Position numbers and translations under genes: made by a program. Positions 40,679-48,292 of a DNA stretch of 64,000 nt are shown piece after piece; position 1 is the stretch's first letter; each line of letters starts with the position of its first letter. Under the pieces are notes generated by a model, which did no database searches, was not told the DNA's origin, and saw nothing but the letters and a program-made list of their open reading frames with translations. Source of the stretch: Luteimonas vadosa (GTDB lineage: Bacteria; Pseudomonadota; Gammaproteobacteria; Xanthomonadales; Xanthomonadaceae). Location: NCBI RefSeq assembly GCF_039543545.1, contig NZ_BAABJY010000001.1:62001-126000 (forward strand), given 5' to 3'.

Positions 40679-41068
40679 GTGTCCGACGAGCGCAGGCGAC
40701 GCGGCGACGCGATCGAGGCCGCCGCGCGCGAGCACCTGCGGCGGGCCGGCCTGGCGGTCGTGGCGACCAACGCAAGTTACCGGCTGGGCGAACTCGACCT
40801 GGTGATGCACGACCCCGCCGCCCGCGGGGGCGGCACCCTGGTGTTCGTCGAGGTGCGGTATCGCCGGTCCAATGCCTACGGCGGAGGCGCGGCTTCGGTC
40901 GACCGGGGCAAGCGCAGGCGCATCCTCCGGGCCGCCCAATCCTTCCTCGCGGGCCACCCCGAATACGCGCGCGGCGCCTGCCGCTTCGACGTGGTCGAAG
41001 CCAGCGGCGCAGCCGATGCGCCTACCCTGCACTGGATCCGGGATGCGTTTCGCGCCGACGATTGTTGA
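40679..41068 (+). CDS. yraN: YraN/UPF0102 endonuclease-fold protein
   Basis: 129 residues from GTG 40679, 16 bases after lpoA. The Holliday-junction-resolvase-like core is clear: AAREHLRRAGLAVVATNASY, then GELDLVMHD (acidic site about 41-43) and LVFVEVRYRR with the E-x-R/K catalytic pair (about 60-69). The biochemical role of YraN is unresolved; the fold suggests nucleic-acid cleavage. Probably co-transcribed with lpoA. Confidence 0.9.
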   Translation: MSDERRRRGDAIEAAAREHLRRAGLAVVATNASYRLGELDLVMHDPAARGGGTLVFVEVRYRRSNAYGGGAASVDRGKRRRILRAAQSFLAGHPEYARGACRFDVVEASGAADAPTLHWIRDAFRADDC

Positions 41069-41112
41069 GGCAGGCAGATCGCCGCAACGCCTCGCCGCGC
41101 CAGGGGGCAAAC

Positions 41113-42087
41113 TCACTCCTGCGTCGTGAAATGCTCGTGGCCCGGCCTGTCCGGCCGCCAAGGCCGGCCTTCGGCATCAAACGCCTCGACCTCGCGACCC
41201 GCCACGATGCGGCCGATGCAGGCGATGTCCACCCCGGTGTCCGCGGCTATCGCGGCGACGGCGTCGCGCAAGGTGCCCCGGGTGGTGAAGCAGAGTTCGT
41301 AGTCGTCGCCTCCGGTCGCCTGCAGGCGACGCCGGGCGGCCGCGTCGAAACATTCGCGCAAGACCTCCGGACAAGGCAAGGCGTCCAGCAGGATTTCCGC
41401 GCCGACCCCGCTCGCCGCGCAGACGTGGCCCAGGTCGGCGAGCAGGCCGTCCGAGACATCGATGCAGGCGCTGGCCACCGGCGGCAGGGCGCGGCCGACC
41501 GCGATGCGCGGGACGGGGCGATCCAGGCGCGCGCGCAGGCGGGCATCGACGCCGCCGCCGTCCCGCCACTGCGCCAGCGCGCCCGCTGCGTCGCCCAGCG
41601 TGCCGGTGACCCAGACCAGGTCGCCGGGCCGGGCGCCGTCGCGTCGAAGCGCCGTTCCCGGCTCGACCCACCCATGCGCGGCGACGCAGACCGACAACGG
41701 GCCGCGCGTCGTGTCGCCGCCCACCAGCGCAACGTCGTGCAAGCGCGCAAGGTCGAGGAATCCTTCGAGGAAGGCGTCGACCCAGGCCGGATCGGCACTG
41801 GGCAGCGACAACGACAGCGTGCACCAGGCCGGCTCGGCACCCATCGCGGCCAGGTCGGAGAGGTTCACGGCCAGCGATTTCCAGCCGATGTCGCCCGGGG
41901 CCGTGTCGCCGGGAAAATGCACGCCGGCGTTGAGCGTATCCATGGCCACCACCAACTGGCGACCGGCGGGCACCGCGAGCACCGCGGCATCGTCGCCGAT
42001 GCCGAGCACGACGTCACCGCGTCCGTGACTGGCGCGCTGGCGGATACGCGCGATCAGGTCGAACTCCGGGCGGGTGGGTGGCTTCAA
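41113..42087 (-). CDS. thiL: Thiamine-monophosphate kinase
   Basis: 324 residues. ThiL phosphorylates thiamine monophosphate to the active diphosphate. The N-terminal GIGDDAAVLAVP (about 29-40), MDTLNAGVHFPGDT, GWKSLAVNLSDLAAMGAEP (about 68-86) and VGGDTTRGP (about 122-130) segments, and a later DVSDGLLADLGH, match the PurM-like family. Length is standard. Being last in the nusB operon (nusB-thiL) is common in proteobacteria; here a VOC gene is in between. Confidence 0.96.
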   Translation of the reverse strand: MKPPTRPEFDLIARIRQRASHGRGDVVLGIGDDAAVLAVPAGRQLVVAMDTLNAGVHFPGDTAPGDIGWKSLAVNLSDLAAMGAEPAWCTLSLSLPSADPAWVDAFLEGFLDLARLHDVALVGGDTTRGPLSVCVAAHGWVEPGTALRRDGARPGDLVWVTGTLGDAAGALAQWRDGGGVDARLRARLDRPVPRIAVGRALPPVASACIDVSDGLLADLGHVCAASGVGAEILLDALPCPEVLRECFDAAARRRLQATGGDDYELCFTTRGTLRDAVAAIAADTGVDIACIGRIVAGREVEAFDAEGRPWRPDRPGHEHFTTQE

Positions 42088-42163
42088 CGGATGCGCTCCA
42101 CGTTCGTGCCAGGCAACGCCTGGGTGCCTGCCGTTCCCGGCGGCGGCCCTGCGGGCCGGAAGG

Positions 42164-42538
42164 TCAGGTGTCGTCGCCGTCGCACACCAGGTGGATGATG
42201 TTGGCGGGACTGGAGATCCAGAACGCCGCCATGCCTTCGGGCAAGGGTTCGATCCCGTCGCGGCGCGCGCATCCAGAACGTTCTAGGTAGGCGGCGGCCT
42301 GCTCGACGTCGTCGGTCACCACTTCCAGCCAGAGTTCCGCTTGGCTGAGCCCGGCGACGCGATCCAGCCACAACACCTTGTCGCCGAACGCGAAGCCGAT
42401 GCCGTCGGCGGTCGCGTCCTCGCCATCGAAAAGCTGCTCGAACCCCAGCACGTCCCGGTAGAAGGCGACCGTGCGGTCGTACTCGTGCTCCGGCACCTTC
42501 ATCGCGATGTTGCGGCCGGGCGCGAACGACGGCTTCAC
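42164..42538 (-). CDS. VOC-family (glyoxalase/dioxygenase fold) protein
   Basis: 124 residues. Two beta-alpha-beta modules of the vicinal oxygen chelate fold: EYDRTVAFYRDVLGFEQLF (about 18-36) and a second half ending SPANIIHLV (about 109-117). Potential metal residues are not clear; the first histidine of glyoxalase I is not apparent and a C-terminal His is present in IIHLV. The start overlaps the nusB stop by 4 bases, so it is translated with nusB. Function unknown; detoxification or binding roles are possible. Confidence 0.8.
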   Translation of the reverse strand: MKPSFAPGRNIAMKVPEHEYDRTVAFYRDVLGFEQLFDGEDATADGIGFAFGDKVLWLDRVAGLSQAELWLEVVTDDVEQAAAYLERSGCARRDGIEPLPEGMAAFWISSPANIIHLVCDGDDT

Positions 42539-42996
42539 GCCCGCGTGCCCTGCACTTCCAGCGCACGCCAGTCCGCGGCGGCCTTGTCGAGCACCCCGTT
42601 GACGTAGGTGTGGCCGTGCTCGGAACCGAAGCGCTTCACCGCCTTGACCGCCTCGTCGATGATGACGCGGTAGGGGACGTCGAGGCGGTGCTGCAGTTCG
42701 TAGGCGGCGATGCGCAGCATCGCGCGCTCGATCTGGTCGACCTCCTCCACCGTGCGGTCCAGGAAGGGCTGCAGCGACGCGTCGAGTTCGCCGTGGTGCT
42801 TGCCGACCCCGCGCACCAGGTCCTCGAAGTACGCCAGGTCCGCGACTTCATGGGCCTGCTCGTGCGCGAACTGCGCGATCACGTCCTTGACCCCGGTGCC
42901 GGCCATCTGCATCGCATAGACCGCCTGCAACGCCCGGCGCCGGGAACGCGAGCGCGCCACGGGGTCGATGCCATCCTTGCGCGGATGCCGGGTCAT
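42535..42996 (-). CDS. nusB: Transcription antitermination factor NusB
   Basis: 153 residues from ATG 42996. All-helical NusB fold: RSRSRRRALQAVYAMQMAG (about 15-33), DQIERAMLRIAAYELQ (about 88-103), and VPYRVIIDEAVKAVKRFGSE (about 107-126), ending with YVNGVLDKAA. NusB pairs with NusE (S10) on boxA of rRNA leaders. Overlaps ribH and the VOC gene by 4 bases; the ribH-nusB order is widespread. Confidence 0.96.
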   Translation of the reverse strand: MTRHPRKDGIDPVARSRSRRRALQAVYAMQMAGTGVKDVIAQFAHEQAHEVADLAYFEDLVRGVGKHHGELDASLQPFLDRTVEEVDQIERAMLRIAAYELQHRLDVPYRVIIDEAVKAVKRFGSEHGHTYVNGVLDKAAADWRALEVQGTRA

Positions 42997-43460
42997 GGCA
43001 GCCGCTCCGCCAGGCTGGCCATCTCGATCGCCACCAGCGCGCATTCCTCGCCCTTGTTGCCGTGGCTGCCGCCGGCACGCTCCTCGGCGTGCACCGGGTC
43101 GTCGACGGCGAGCACGCCGTTGCACACGGGGACGCCCGAATCCAGCGATACGCGCATCAGGCCGTCGGCGCAGCGGTCGGCGACGTGTTCGTAATGGCGG
43201 GTGTCGCCACGCACCACGCAGCCCAGCGCGACGATGGCGGCATGGCGACCCGCCGACGCGATGCGCGCCGCGGCCTGCGGGATTTCCCACGCGCCCGGCA
43301 CGCGCACGACGTCGACCTGGCTATCGGCCACGCCGTGGGCGCTGAACGTCCGGCGCGCGGCGGCGACCAGCGCATCGCCGATGCGCGGGTTCCAGCGGCT
43401 GGCGATGATGGCGAAGCGGGCGCCGTCGGGAGCGCGCAGGTCGCCTTCGTAGTGGGCCAT
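42993..43460 (-). CDS. ribH: 6,7-dimethyl-8-ribityllumazine synthase
   Basis: 155 residues. RibH condenses 5-amino-6-ribitylaminouracil with the 4-carbon phosphate made by RibB. Substrate-site segments FAIIASRWN (about 16-24), VPGAWEIPQAA (about 54-64), LGCVVRGDTRHYEHV (about 79-93) and GVLAVDD. The catalytic histidine is in D-T-R-H-Y-E. The protein is a shell-like oligomer. Under FMN riboswitch control with ribE and ribBX. Confidence 0.97.
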   Translation of the reverse strand: MAHYEGDLRAPDGARFAIIASRWNPRIGDALVAAARRTFSAHGVADSQVDVVRVPGAWEIPQAAARIASAGRHAAIVALGCVVRGDTRHYEHVADRCADGLMRVSLDSGVPVCNGVLAVDDPVHAEERAGGSHGNKGEECALVAIEMASLAERLP

Positions 43461-43526
43461 GGGGAAGGCTTGCGGGAAGGGCGGACAGTTTACCGTGCCG
43501 CGGATGCCGCACCGGGCGCCAGGCGC

Positions 43527-44636
43527 CTACGCGTCGACGTAGTCCACGACCTCCAGGCCGAACCCTGCCAGGCCCACCTGCTTGCGGGGCGTGCCCAGCA
43601 CGCGCAGCCTGCCCAGCCCCAGGTCGGCGAGGATCTGGCTGCCGGCGCCGTTGCGTCGCCATTCGCTGAGCACGGCGCGGCCCTGCGGCGGGGCATCGGC
43701 GCCGTCGCCGGGCACGGCCCGCAGCCGCCGCAGCAAGGCATCGGCATCGGGCTGTTCGCCCAGCAACACCAGCGCGCCGCGGCCGGCCGCGGCGATGGCC
43801 GCCAGCACGTCGCCGATGGCGGGGCCGAAATCGGCGCGCCGCCAGTGCAGCACGTCGGCCAGCAGGTTCATGGGTTGCACCCGCACGAGGGTCGGCGTGC
43901 CCGGATCGGGTTCGCCGCGCAGCAACGCGAAATGCAGGCTGCGATCGACGCGGTCGCGATACGCGAACAGGCGGAACGGCCCCTGTTCGGTGTCGATCTC
44001 GCGCTCGTCGACGCGCTCGATCGTGTGCTCGTTGTGCAGGCGGTGGCGGATGAGGTCCTCGATCGACCCGATCTTCAAGCCGTGCTCGCGCGCGAACACT
44101 TCCAGCTGCGGCCGGCGCGCCATGCTGCCGTCGGGATTGAGGATCTCCACCAGCACGCCGGCCGGTTCGAGCCCGGCCAGCATCGCCAGGTCGCTGGCCG
44201 CCTCGGTGTGGCCGGCGCGGCTGAGCACGCCGCCGGGCTGGGCCTGCAGCGGGAAGATGTGGCCTGGCTGCGACAGGTCGGTGGGATCGGAGTCCGGACG
44301 CACCGCGGTGCGGATCGTATGCGCCCGGTCGTAGGCGGAGATGCCGGTGGTCACGCCCTCGGCCGCCTCGATCGACACCGTGAAGTTGGTGCCGTGCGAG
44401 GAGGTGTTGTCGCGCACCATCGGCGGCAGGCCCAGCTGCCGGCAGCGTTCGCGGGTCAACGACAGGCATACCAGGCCGCGGGCATGGGTGACCATGAAGT
44501 TGATGTCCGAGGGCTTGACCAGTTCGGCGGCCATGATCAGGTCGCCTTCGTTCTCGCGGTCCTCGTCGTCGACGATGACCACCATGCGGCCGGCTCGGAT
44601 TTCCTCGAGCAGTTCCGGGATCGGCGCGAAACTCAT
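43527..44636 (-). CDS. RibBX: 3,4-dihydroxy-2-butanone-4-phosphate synthase fused to an inactive GTP-cyclohydrolase-II-like domain
   Basis: 369 residues. Residues 1-205 are a complete RibB domain: DDEDRENEGDLIM (about 23-35), THARGLVCLSL, GTNFTVSIEA (about 86-95) and RAGHTEAASDLAMLAGL. Residues ~210-369 look like RibA but lack its catalytic parts: the three zinc cysteines (normally E-C-L and R-C-D-C-G) are replaced in RVQPMNLLADV and WRRADFG, and the E-G-R-G-I-G-L motif is absent. This matches the proteobacterial 'RibBX' variant, whose X domain is not a cyclohydrolase. GTP cyclohydrolase II must therefore be encoded elsewhere. Annotation as bifunctional RibBA would be wrong. Confidence 0.92.
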   Translation of the reverse strand: MSFAPIPELLEEIRAGRMVVIVDDEDRENEGDLIMAAELVKPSDINFMVTHARGLVCLSLTRERCRQLGLPPMVRDNTSSHGTNFTVSIEAAEGVTTGISAYDRAHTIRTAVRPDSDPTDLSQPGHIFPLQAQPGGVLSRAGHTEAASDLAMLAGLEPAGVLVEILNPDGSMARRPQLEVFAREHGLKIGSIEDLIRHRLHNEHTIERVDEREIDTEQGPFRLFAYRDRVDRSLHFALLRGEPDPGTPTLVRVQPMNLLADVLHWRRADFGPAIGDVLAAIAAAGRGALVLLGEQPDADALLRRLRAVPGDGADAPPQGRAVLSEWRRNGAGSQILADLGLGRLRVLGTPRKQVGLAGFGLEVVDYVDA

Positions 44637-45238
44637 GCCGGCGCCCTCGCCGACAACAGGCGTTCGACGTAGCGGGCGACGAGGTCGGCTTCCAGGTTGA
44701 CCGGATCACCGGGGGACGCGTGCGCGAACGCGGTGTGCGCGATGGTGTGCGGCACGAGGGTGACGTCGAAGAAGCCGCCGTCATCCACCGTGTTGACCGT
44801 CAGGCTGACGCCGTCCACGCAGATGGAGCCCTTGCGCGCGATGTAGCGCATCAGCGCCGGCGGCGCGTCGAACGCCCAGCGTTGCGCGCCGCCATCGTCC
44901 ACGATACGACGCACCCGGCCGATGCCGTCGACATGTCCGCTCACCAGGTGCCCGCCCAGCCGCTGGTCGGCGCGCAGCGCGCGCTCCAGGTTCACCGCCG
45001 TGCCCGTGGGCAGGCCGCCGAGCGTGGTGACCGACAAGGTCTCCGCGGAAGCGTCGGCGACGAAGTGATCGCCGCCGAATCCCGCCACCGTCAGGCAGAC
45101 GCCGTTGACGGCGATGCTTTCGCCCGGCTCGGGGGCCTCGAAGGGCAACGAACCGGTGTCGAAGCGCAGCCGCGCATCGCTGCCGCTCGCCTCGCGCGCG
45201 GCCAGCACACCGACTCCCTGGACCAACCCTGTGAACAT
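44633..45238 (-). CDS. ribE: Riboflavin synthase alpha chain
   Basis: 201 residues from ATG 45238. Two lumazine-binding repeats: MFTGLVQGVGVLA with AVNGVCLTVAG (about 38-48), and HLVSGHVDGIGRV with CVDGVSLTVN (about 135-144). It dismutates two lumazines to riboflavin. First gene after the FMN riboswitch, and its 3' end overlaps ribBX by 4 bases. Often also called ribC. Confidence 0.97.
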   Translation of the reverse strand: MFTGLVQGVGVLAAREASGSDARLRFDTGSLPFEAPEPGESIAVNGVCLTVAGFGGDHFVADASAETLSVTTLGGLPTGTAVNLERALRADQRLGGHLVSGHVDGIGRVRRIVDDGGAQRWAFDAPPALMRYIARKGSICVDGVSLTVNTVDDGGFFDVTLVPHTIAHTAFAHASPGDPVNLEADLVARYVERLLSARAPA

Positions 45239-45289
45239 GCGACGTTTCCGTGTGGCGAAGAACGAAAACGCCTCCCGGGCCACGGGACG

Positions 45290-45470
45290 GACGCACGCCG
45301 TCGGGCGTGCGTCGCGGTCTTCTTCCATCCGGACTATCACCGTCGGCTCCGGCATCGGACCGGATCTGCTGACCCGGCGGCTGCGGCCGCCGGCGCTCGC
45401 GGGCTCGTGCAGGCTTCGATGGGAGCCGTGCACCTACCGCCGGTGGGGAATCGCACCCCGCCCTGAAGAC
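45290..45470 (-). promoter_or_regulatory. FMN riboswitch (RFN element) with expression-platform hairpin
   Basis: Read on -, the aptamer (about 45470 to 45320) has the conserved blocks TCAGGGCGGGGTG, ATTCCCCACCGGCGGTA, AGCCCGCGAGC, GGTCAGCAGATCCGGT, GCCGACGGTGATAGTCCGGAT. Just after it is a perfect 10-bp hairpin GACGCACGCC-CGAC-GGCGTGCGTC (45290-45313) that could be the expression platform. It lacks a T-run, so control may be at translation or by a Rho-dependent route. It lies about 50-80 bases ahead of ribE and about 110 bases after the methyltransferase stop, so ribD upstream is not controlled by it. Confidence 0.95.
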
Positions 45471-45578
45471 GTTTGCTTGTTGTTTACCGGCGAACCGGCG
45501 AGGGCAGCTTACCATCCGCCCGCGCGGCGCCGTCGCCGCGCGGGTGCCCCAAGCATGCGCTGGCGCCCTGGGCCGGCC

Positions 45579-46325
45579 TCAACCGGCCTTGCGGCGCGCG
45601 TGCACGAACATAGGCCAGGACACGGTTTGCAGTCGTTGCGGATCTCCCCAGGCGGCTTGCAGCGCCGCCGCGTGCCTGGCCACCGGGTCGACACCGGTGG
45701 CCTCGCGGTGGCGCTTGCTGGCCGAATAGCTCGCGTAATACCCGAGCAGCCGCGCCAGCGGCCACTGCGCGCGCAACGCGAAGTCCGGCGCGGCCAGCGC
45801 GTCGAAGGGCCATCGGTAGCCGGCATACGCGGCGTCGACGTCGGCGCGCGCCGGCGGCCAATGCCCGCGGATCTCGTCCTGCAGCGCCTGGTTGGCGGCG
45901 GCGAGCGCCTCGGGCACGACGACATCCTGGTAACCCCAGGCCACCAGCACGCCGCCGGGCTTGAGCACCCGGTCGCACTCGGCGAAGAAGGCCGCCCGGT
46001 CGAACCAGTGCAACGCCTGCGCCACGCACACCGCATCGACGCTGCCGGCCGGCAGGCTGCATCGTTCGGCCGGTTCGACGGCGAACGTGGCGTTGGCTGC
46101 CGCCGGGGCCTGCGCGACCTGCGCTTGGCTGGGGTCGGTGGCGTGGACGGCGTTGAAACGGGCGGCCAAGCTTGCGGTGGCCTGTCCGCTGCCGCAGCCC
46201 GCTTCCCACGCCAGGCGGCGCGCCGGCGACACCGCGGCGATCCAGTCGAACAAGGCGTCCGGATAGCGCGGCCGCGACTGCGCATAATCCGCCGCGACCG
46301 GCGAGAAGTGGTCCTGGAAACTCAC
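45579..46325 (-). CDS. Class I SAM-dependent methyltransferase
   Basis: 248 residues from GTG 46325, which overlaps the ribD stop (GTGA). SAM motif I is WEAGCGSGQATASLAARF (about 40-57), then ATDPSQAQVAQAP, and AVCVAQALHWFDRAAFFAECDRVLKPGGVL (region about 96-125). The 'W-F-D' segment and 'YADYAQSRPRYPD'-type start are typical of a Methyltransf_11 group often of unknown function. It is inserted between ribD and the FMN riboswitch. A riboflavin-related substrate is possible but not shown. Confidence 0.85.
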   Translation of the reverse strand: MSFQDHFSPVAADYAQSRPRYPDALFDWIAAVSPARRLAWEAGCGSGQATASLAARFNAVHATDPSQAQVAQAPAAANATFAVEPAERCSLPAGSVDAVCVAQALHWFDRAAFFAECDRVLKPGGVLVAWGYQDVVVPEALAAANQALQDEIRGHWPPARADVDAAYAGYRWPFDALAAPDFALRAQWPLARLLGYYASYSASKRHREATGVDPVARHAAALQAAWGDPQRLQTVSWPMFVHARRKAG

Positions 46326-47416
46326 GACCCCGCGATGGGTGTCAGCAACAGGCGCAGGTCGTCGCCGATGCGGCGCGTCTCGACCAGCTCCAAGCGCATC
46401 CGTTGCGCCATGTCGTCGATCGCCATGCCCTGGAACAGGGGCCGCGCACGGTCGCCCAGGAGCACCGGTGCGACGTAGAGCAGCAACTCGTCGACCAGGC
46501 CCGCGCGCAGCAGGGCACCGGACAGGGTCGCGCCGGTCTCGACCTGGACCTCGTTGATCTCGCGGGCCGCGAGCAGGGCCAAGACCGCTTCGAGGTCCAG
46601 CTCGCCCTTGGTCGATTGCACCGGGGCGCGCGCGGCGGTGAATCCGCGCGGCGGCTTCACGTCGGGTGCGTGCAGGTAAAGTGTGGGGGCGTCGCCTTCG
46701 CGCACCCGTCCTCGCGCGATCGTGGCCAGGCCGGGATCGAGCACCACGCGCAGGGGCGGGACGAACCCGGCGTCCCCGTCGAGCCGCACGGTGAGTTGCG
46801 GGTCGTCCGCGAGCACCGTCCCGGAACCGGTCAGCAGCGCGCCGGCGCGTGCGCGCCAATGCATGACATCGGCGCGGGAGGCCTCGCAGCTGATCCACTT
46901 CGACTCGCCGTTGGCCAGTGCCGTGCGTCCGTCCAGGCTCATCGCCAGCTTGATCCGCACCCAGGGGCGGCCGCGCTCGACGCGCGACAGCCAGGCCCGG
47001 TTGAGCGCGCGTGCCTGCGCCTCCATCAGGCCCTCGGCGACCTCGACCCCGGCGGCCCGCAACCGCTCAAACCCCTTCCCGTCGACCTGCGGGAACGGGT
47101 CGCGCATCGCCGCGACCACGCGCGCGACGCCGGCCTCGATCAGGGCATCGGCACACGGACCCGTGCTGCCGACGTGGGCGCAGGGCTCCAGCGTCACGTA
47201 GGCCGTCGCATCCACCGCGCGCTTGCCCGCATCCTGCAGCGCGAACACTTCGGCGTGGGGACCGCCCTTGCGCTGGTGGAAACCTTCCCCGACGACCTCG
47301 TCGCCGTGCGCGATCACGCAGCCGACCATGGGATTGGGCCGCGTCGTGTACGCGCCGCGCTCGGCCAGGCGCAGCGCGTGGGCCATGTGGACGTGGTCGG
47401 TGGCGTTGAATGTCAT
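46322..47416 (-). CDS. ribD: Bifunctional deaminase/reductase RibD
   Basis: 364 residues from ATG 47416. The N-terminal deaminase domain has the zinc sites GGPHAEVFAL (H-A-E about 50) and EPCAHVGSTGPCADAL (two cysteines about 75 and 84). The C-terminal reductase domain has RPWVRIKLAMSLDGRTALANG (about 149-169, shortened) and ISCEASRADVMHWRARAGAL. It makes steps two and three of riboflavin synthesis. It is upstream of the riboswitch and downstream of nrdR, so its regulation differs from ribE-ribBX-ribH. Confidence 0.97.
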   Translation of the reverse strand: MTFNATDHVHMAHALRLAERGAYTTRPNPMVGCVIAHGDEVVGEGFHQRKGGPHAEVFALQDAGKRAVDATAYVTLEPCAHVGSTGPCADALIEAGVARVVAAMRDPFPQVDGKGFERLRAAGVEVAEGLMEAQARALNRAWLSRVERGRPWVRIKLAMSLDGRTALANGESKWISCEASRADVMHWRARAGALLTGSGTVLADDPQLTVRLDGDAGFVPPLRVVLDPGLATIARGRVREGDAPTLYLHAPDVKPPRGFTAARAPVQSTKGELDLEAVLALLAAREINEVQVETGATLSGALLRAGLVDELLLYVAPVLLGDRARPLFQGMAIDDMAQRMRLELVETRRIGDDLRLLLTPIAGS

Positions 47417-47493
47417 GGAATGCCGGATGCCATCAGGAGGGATTGTTGAGGCGCGCAGGCCGCGTGCGGAGGCGGGATCGGGACGGGCAGGTT

Positions 47494-47522
47494 CAGCCCT
47501 CCCGCCGCTTACGGGGGAGGGC
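47494..47522. repeat. REP-like palindrome between nrdR and ribD, copy 1
   Basis: AGCCCTCCCGCCGCTTACGG followed by GGGAGGGCT folds into a hairpin. It is an inverted relative of the element at 47635-47670. Both belong to the same type as the pair at 14273-14570. Confidence 0.65.
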
Positions 47523-47634
47523 TTGGAAAGGGGGCGACGGCGCCTGCGAGTCGATGTCCGCGAAGCAAACTGCAGTGCAGCCCACTCGCCACCCGGCTTG
47601 CGCTTCAAGGGTTCCCAGGCTCCGGCGTTCCGCC

Positions 47635-47670
47635 ACCCTACCCTCCCCCGCAAGCAGAGGAGGGGCCGGT
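47635..47670. repeat. REP-like palindrome between nrdR and ribD, copy 2
   Basis: CACCCTACCCTCCCCCGC then AAGCAGAGGAGGGGCC. Inverted partner of the element at 47494-47522, 113 bases away. The 274-base gap between nrdR and ribD contains no gene. Confidence 0.65.
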
Positions 47671-47690
47671 CACGGAGGCCGGCTGAACCT

Positions 47691-48224
47691 TCAACACTTC
47701 TTGCCCTTGCCCGCGTGCTTGCCGATCGGCACCACGTCGGCGGCAAGCAACGGCAGCTGGCCCTCGCCGGGCAGCTCGCGTTCCAGGCGGTCGAGCTCGT
47801 CGCGGAAGTCGGCCACGTCCTCGAACGAGCGGTAGACCGAGGCGAAGCGCACGAAGGCGACATGGTCGAGCTTGCGCAGCTCGGCCATCACGAACTCGCC
47901 GACGCGACGCGACGGCAGTTCGCGCTCCGCGGTCATGCGCAGCTGGTGCACCACCGCGCGCACCGCCGCCTCGATCTGCTCCTCGGACACCGGGCGCTTG
48001 TGCAGCGCGCGGTCGAAGCCCTGCCGCAGCTTGCGCGCGTCGAAGGTGTCGCGGCGGCCATCGGACTTGATGATCGCCGGCAGCTTGAGCTCGATGGTCT
48101 CGAGCGTGGAGAAGCGCTCCCCGCAAGCCTCGCACTCGCGGCGCCGACGGATGGTCGCGCCGTCGTCGGACACGCGCGAGTCGATCACGCGGGTGTCGGT
48201 GCCTTGGCAGAAGGGGCAATGCAT
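47691..48224 (-). CDS. nrdR: Transcriptional repressor NrdR
   Basis: 177 residues. Zinc ribbon CPFC...CEACG (cysteines 3, 6, about 31 and 34) and an ATP-cone domain (IIKSDGRRDTFDARKLRQGF, about 51-70). NrdR senses ATP/dATP and represses ribonucleotide reductase genes by binding NrdR boxes. The C-terminus is rich in G/K (GKHAGKGKKC), longer than the ~150 residues typical. The order glyA-nrdR-ribD is common in gammaproteobacteria. Confidence 0.97.
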   Translation of the reverse strand: MHCPFCQGTDTRVIDSRVSDDGATIRRRRECEACGERFSTLETIELKLPAIIKSDGRRDTFDARKLRQGFDRALHKRPVSEEQIEAAVRAVVHQLRMTAERELPSRRVGEFVMAELRKLDHVAFVRFASVYRSFEDVADFRDELDRLERELPGEGQLPLLAADVVPIGKHAGKGKKC

Positions 48225-48292
48225 CGCTCTGGACGCGCCCTAGGGACGGCCGTTGCCGCAATGAAGCCGGGGCGCGCTGGGCGAGGCCGCCA

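Noticed and set aside
43527..44636. Bifunctional RibBA annotation
   Set aside because: GTP cyclohydrolase II zinc and catalytic motifs are missing from the second domain, so RibBX is the better call.
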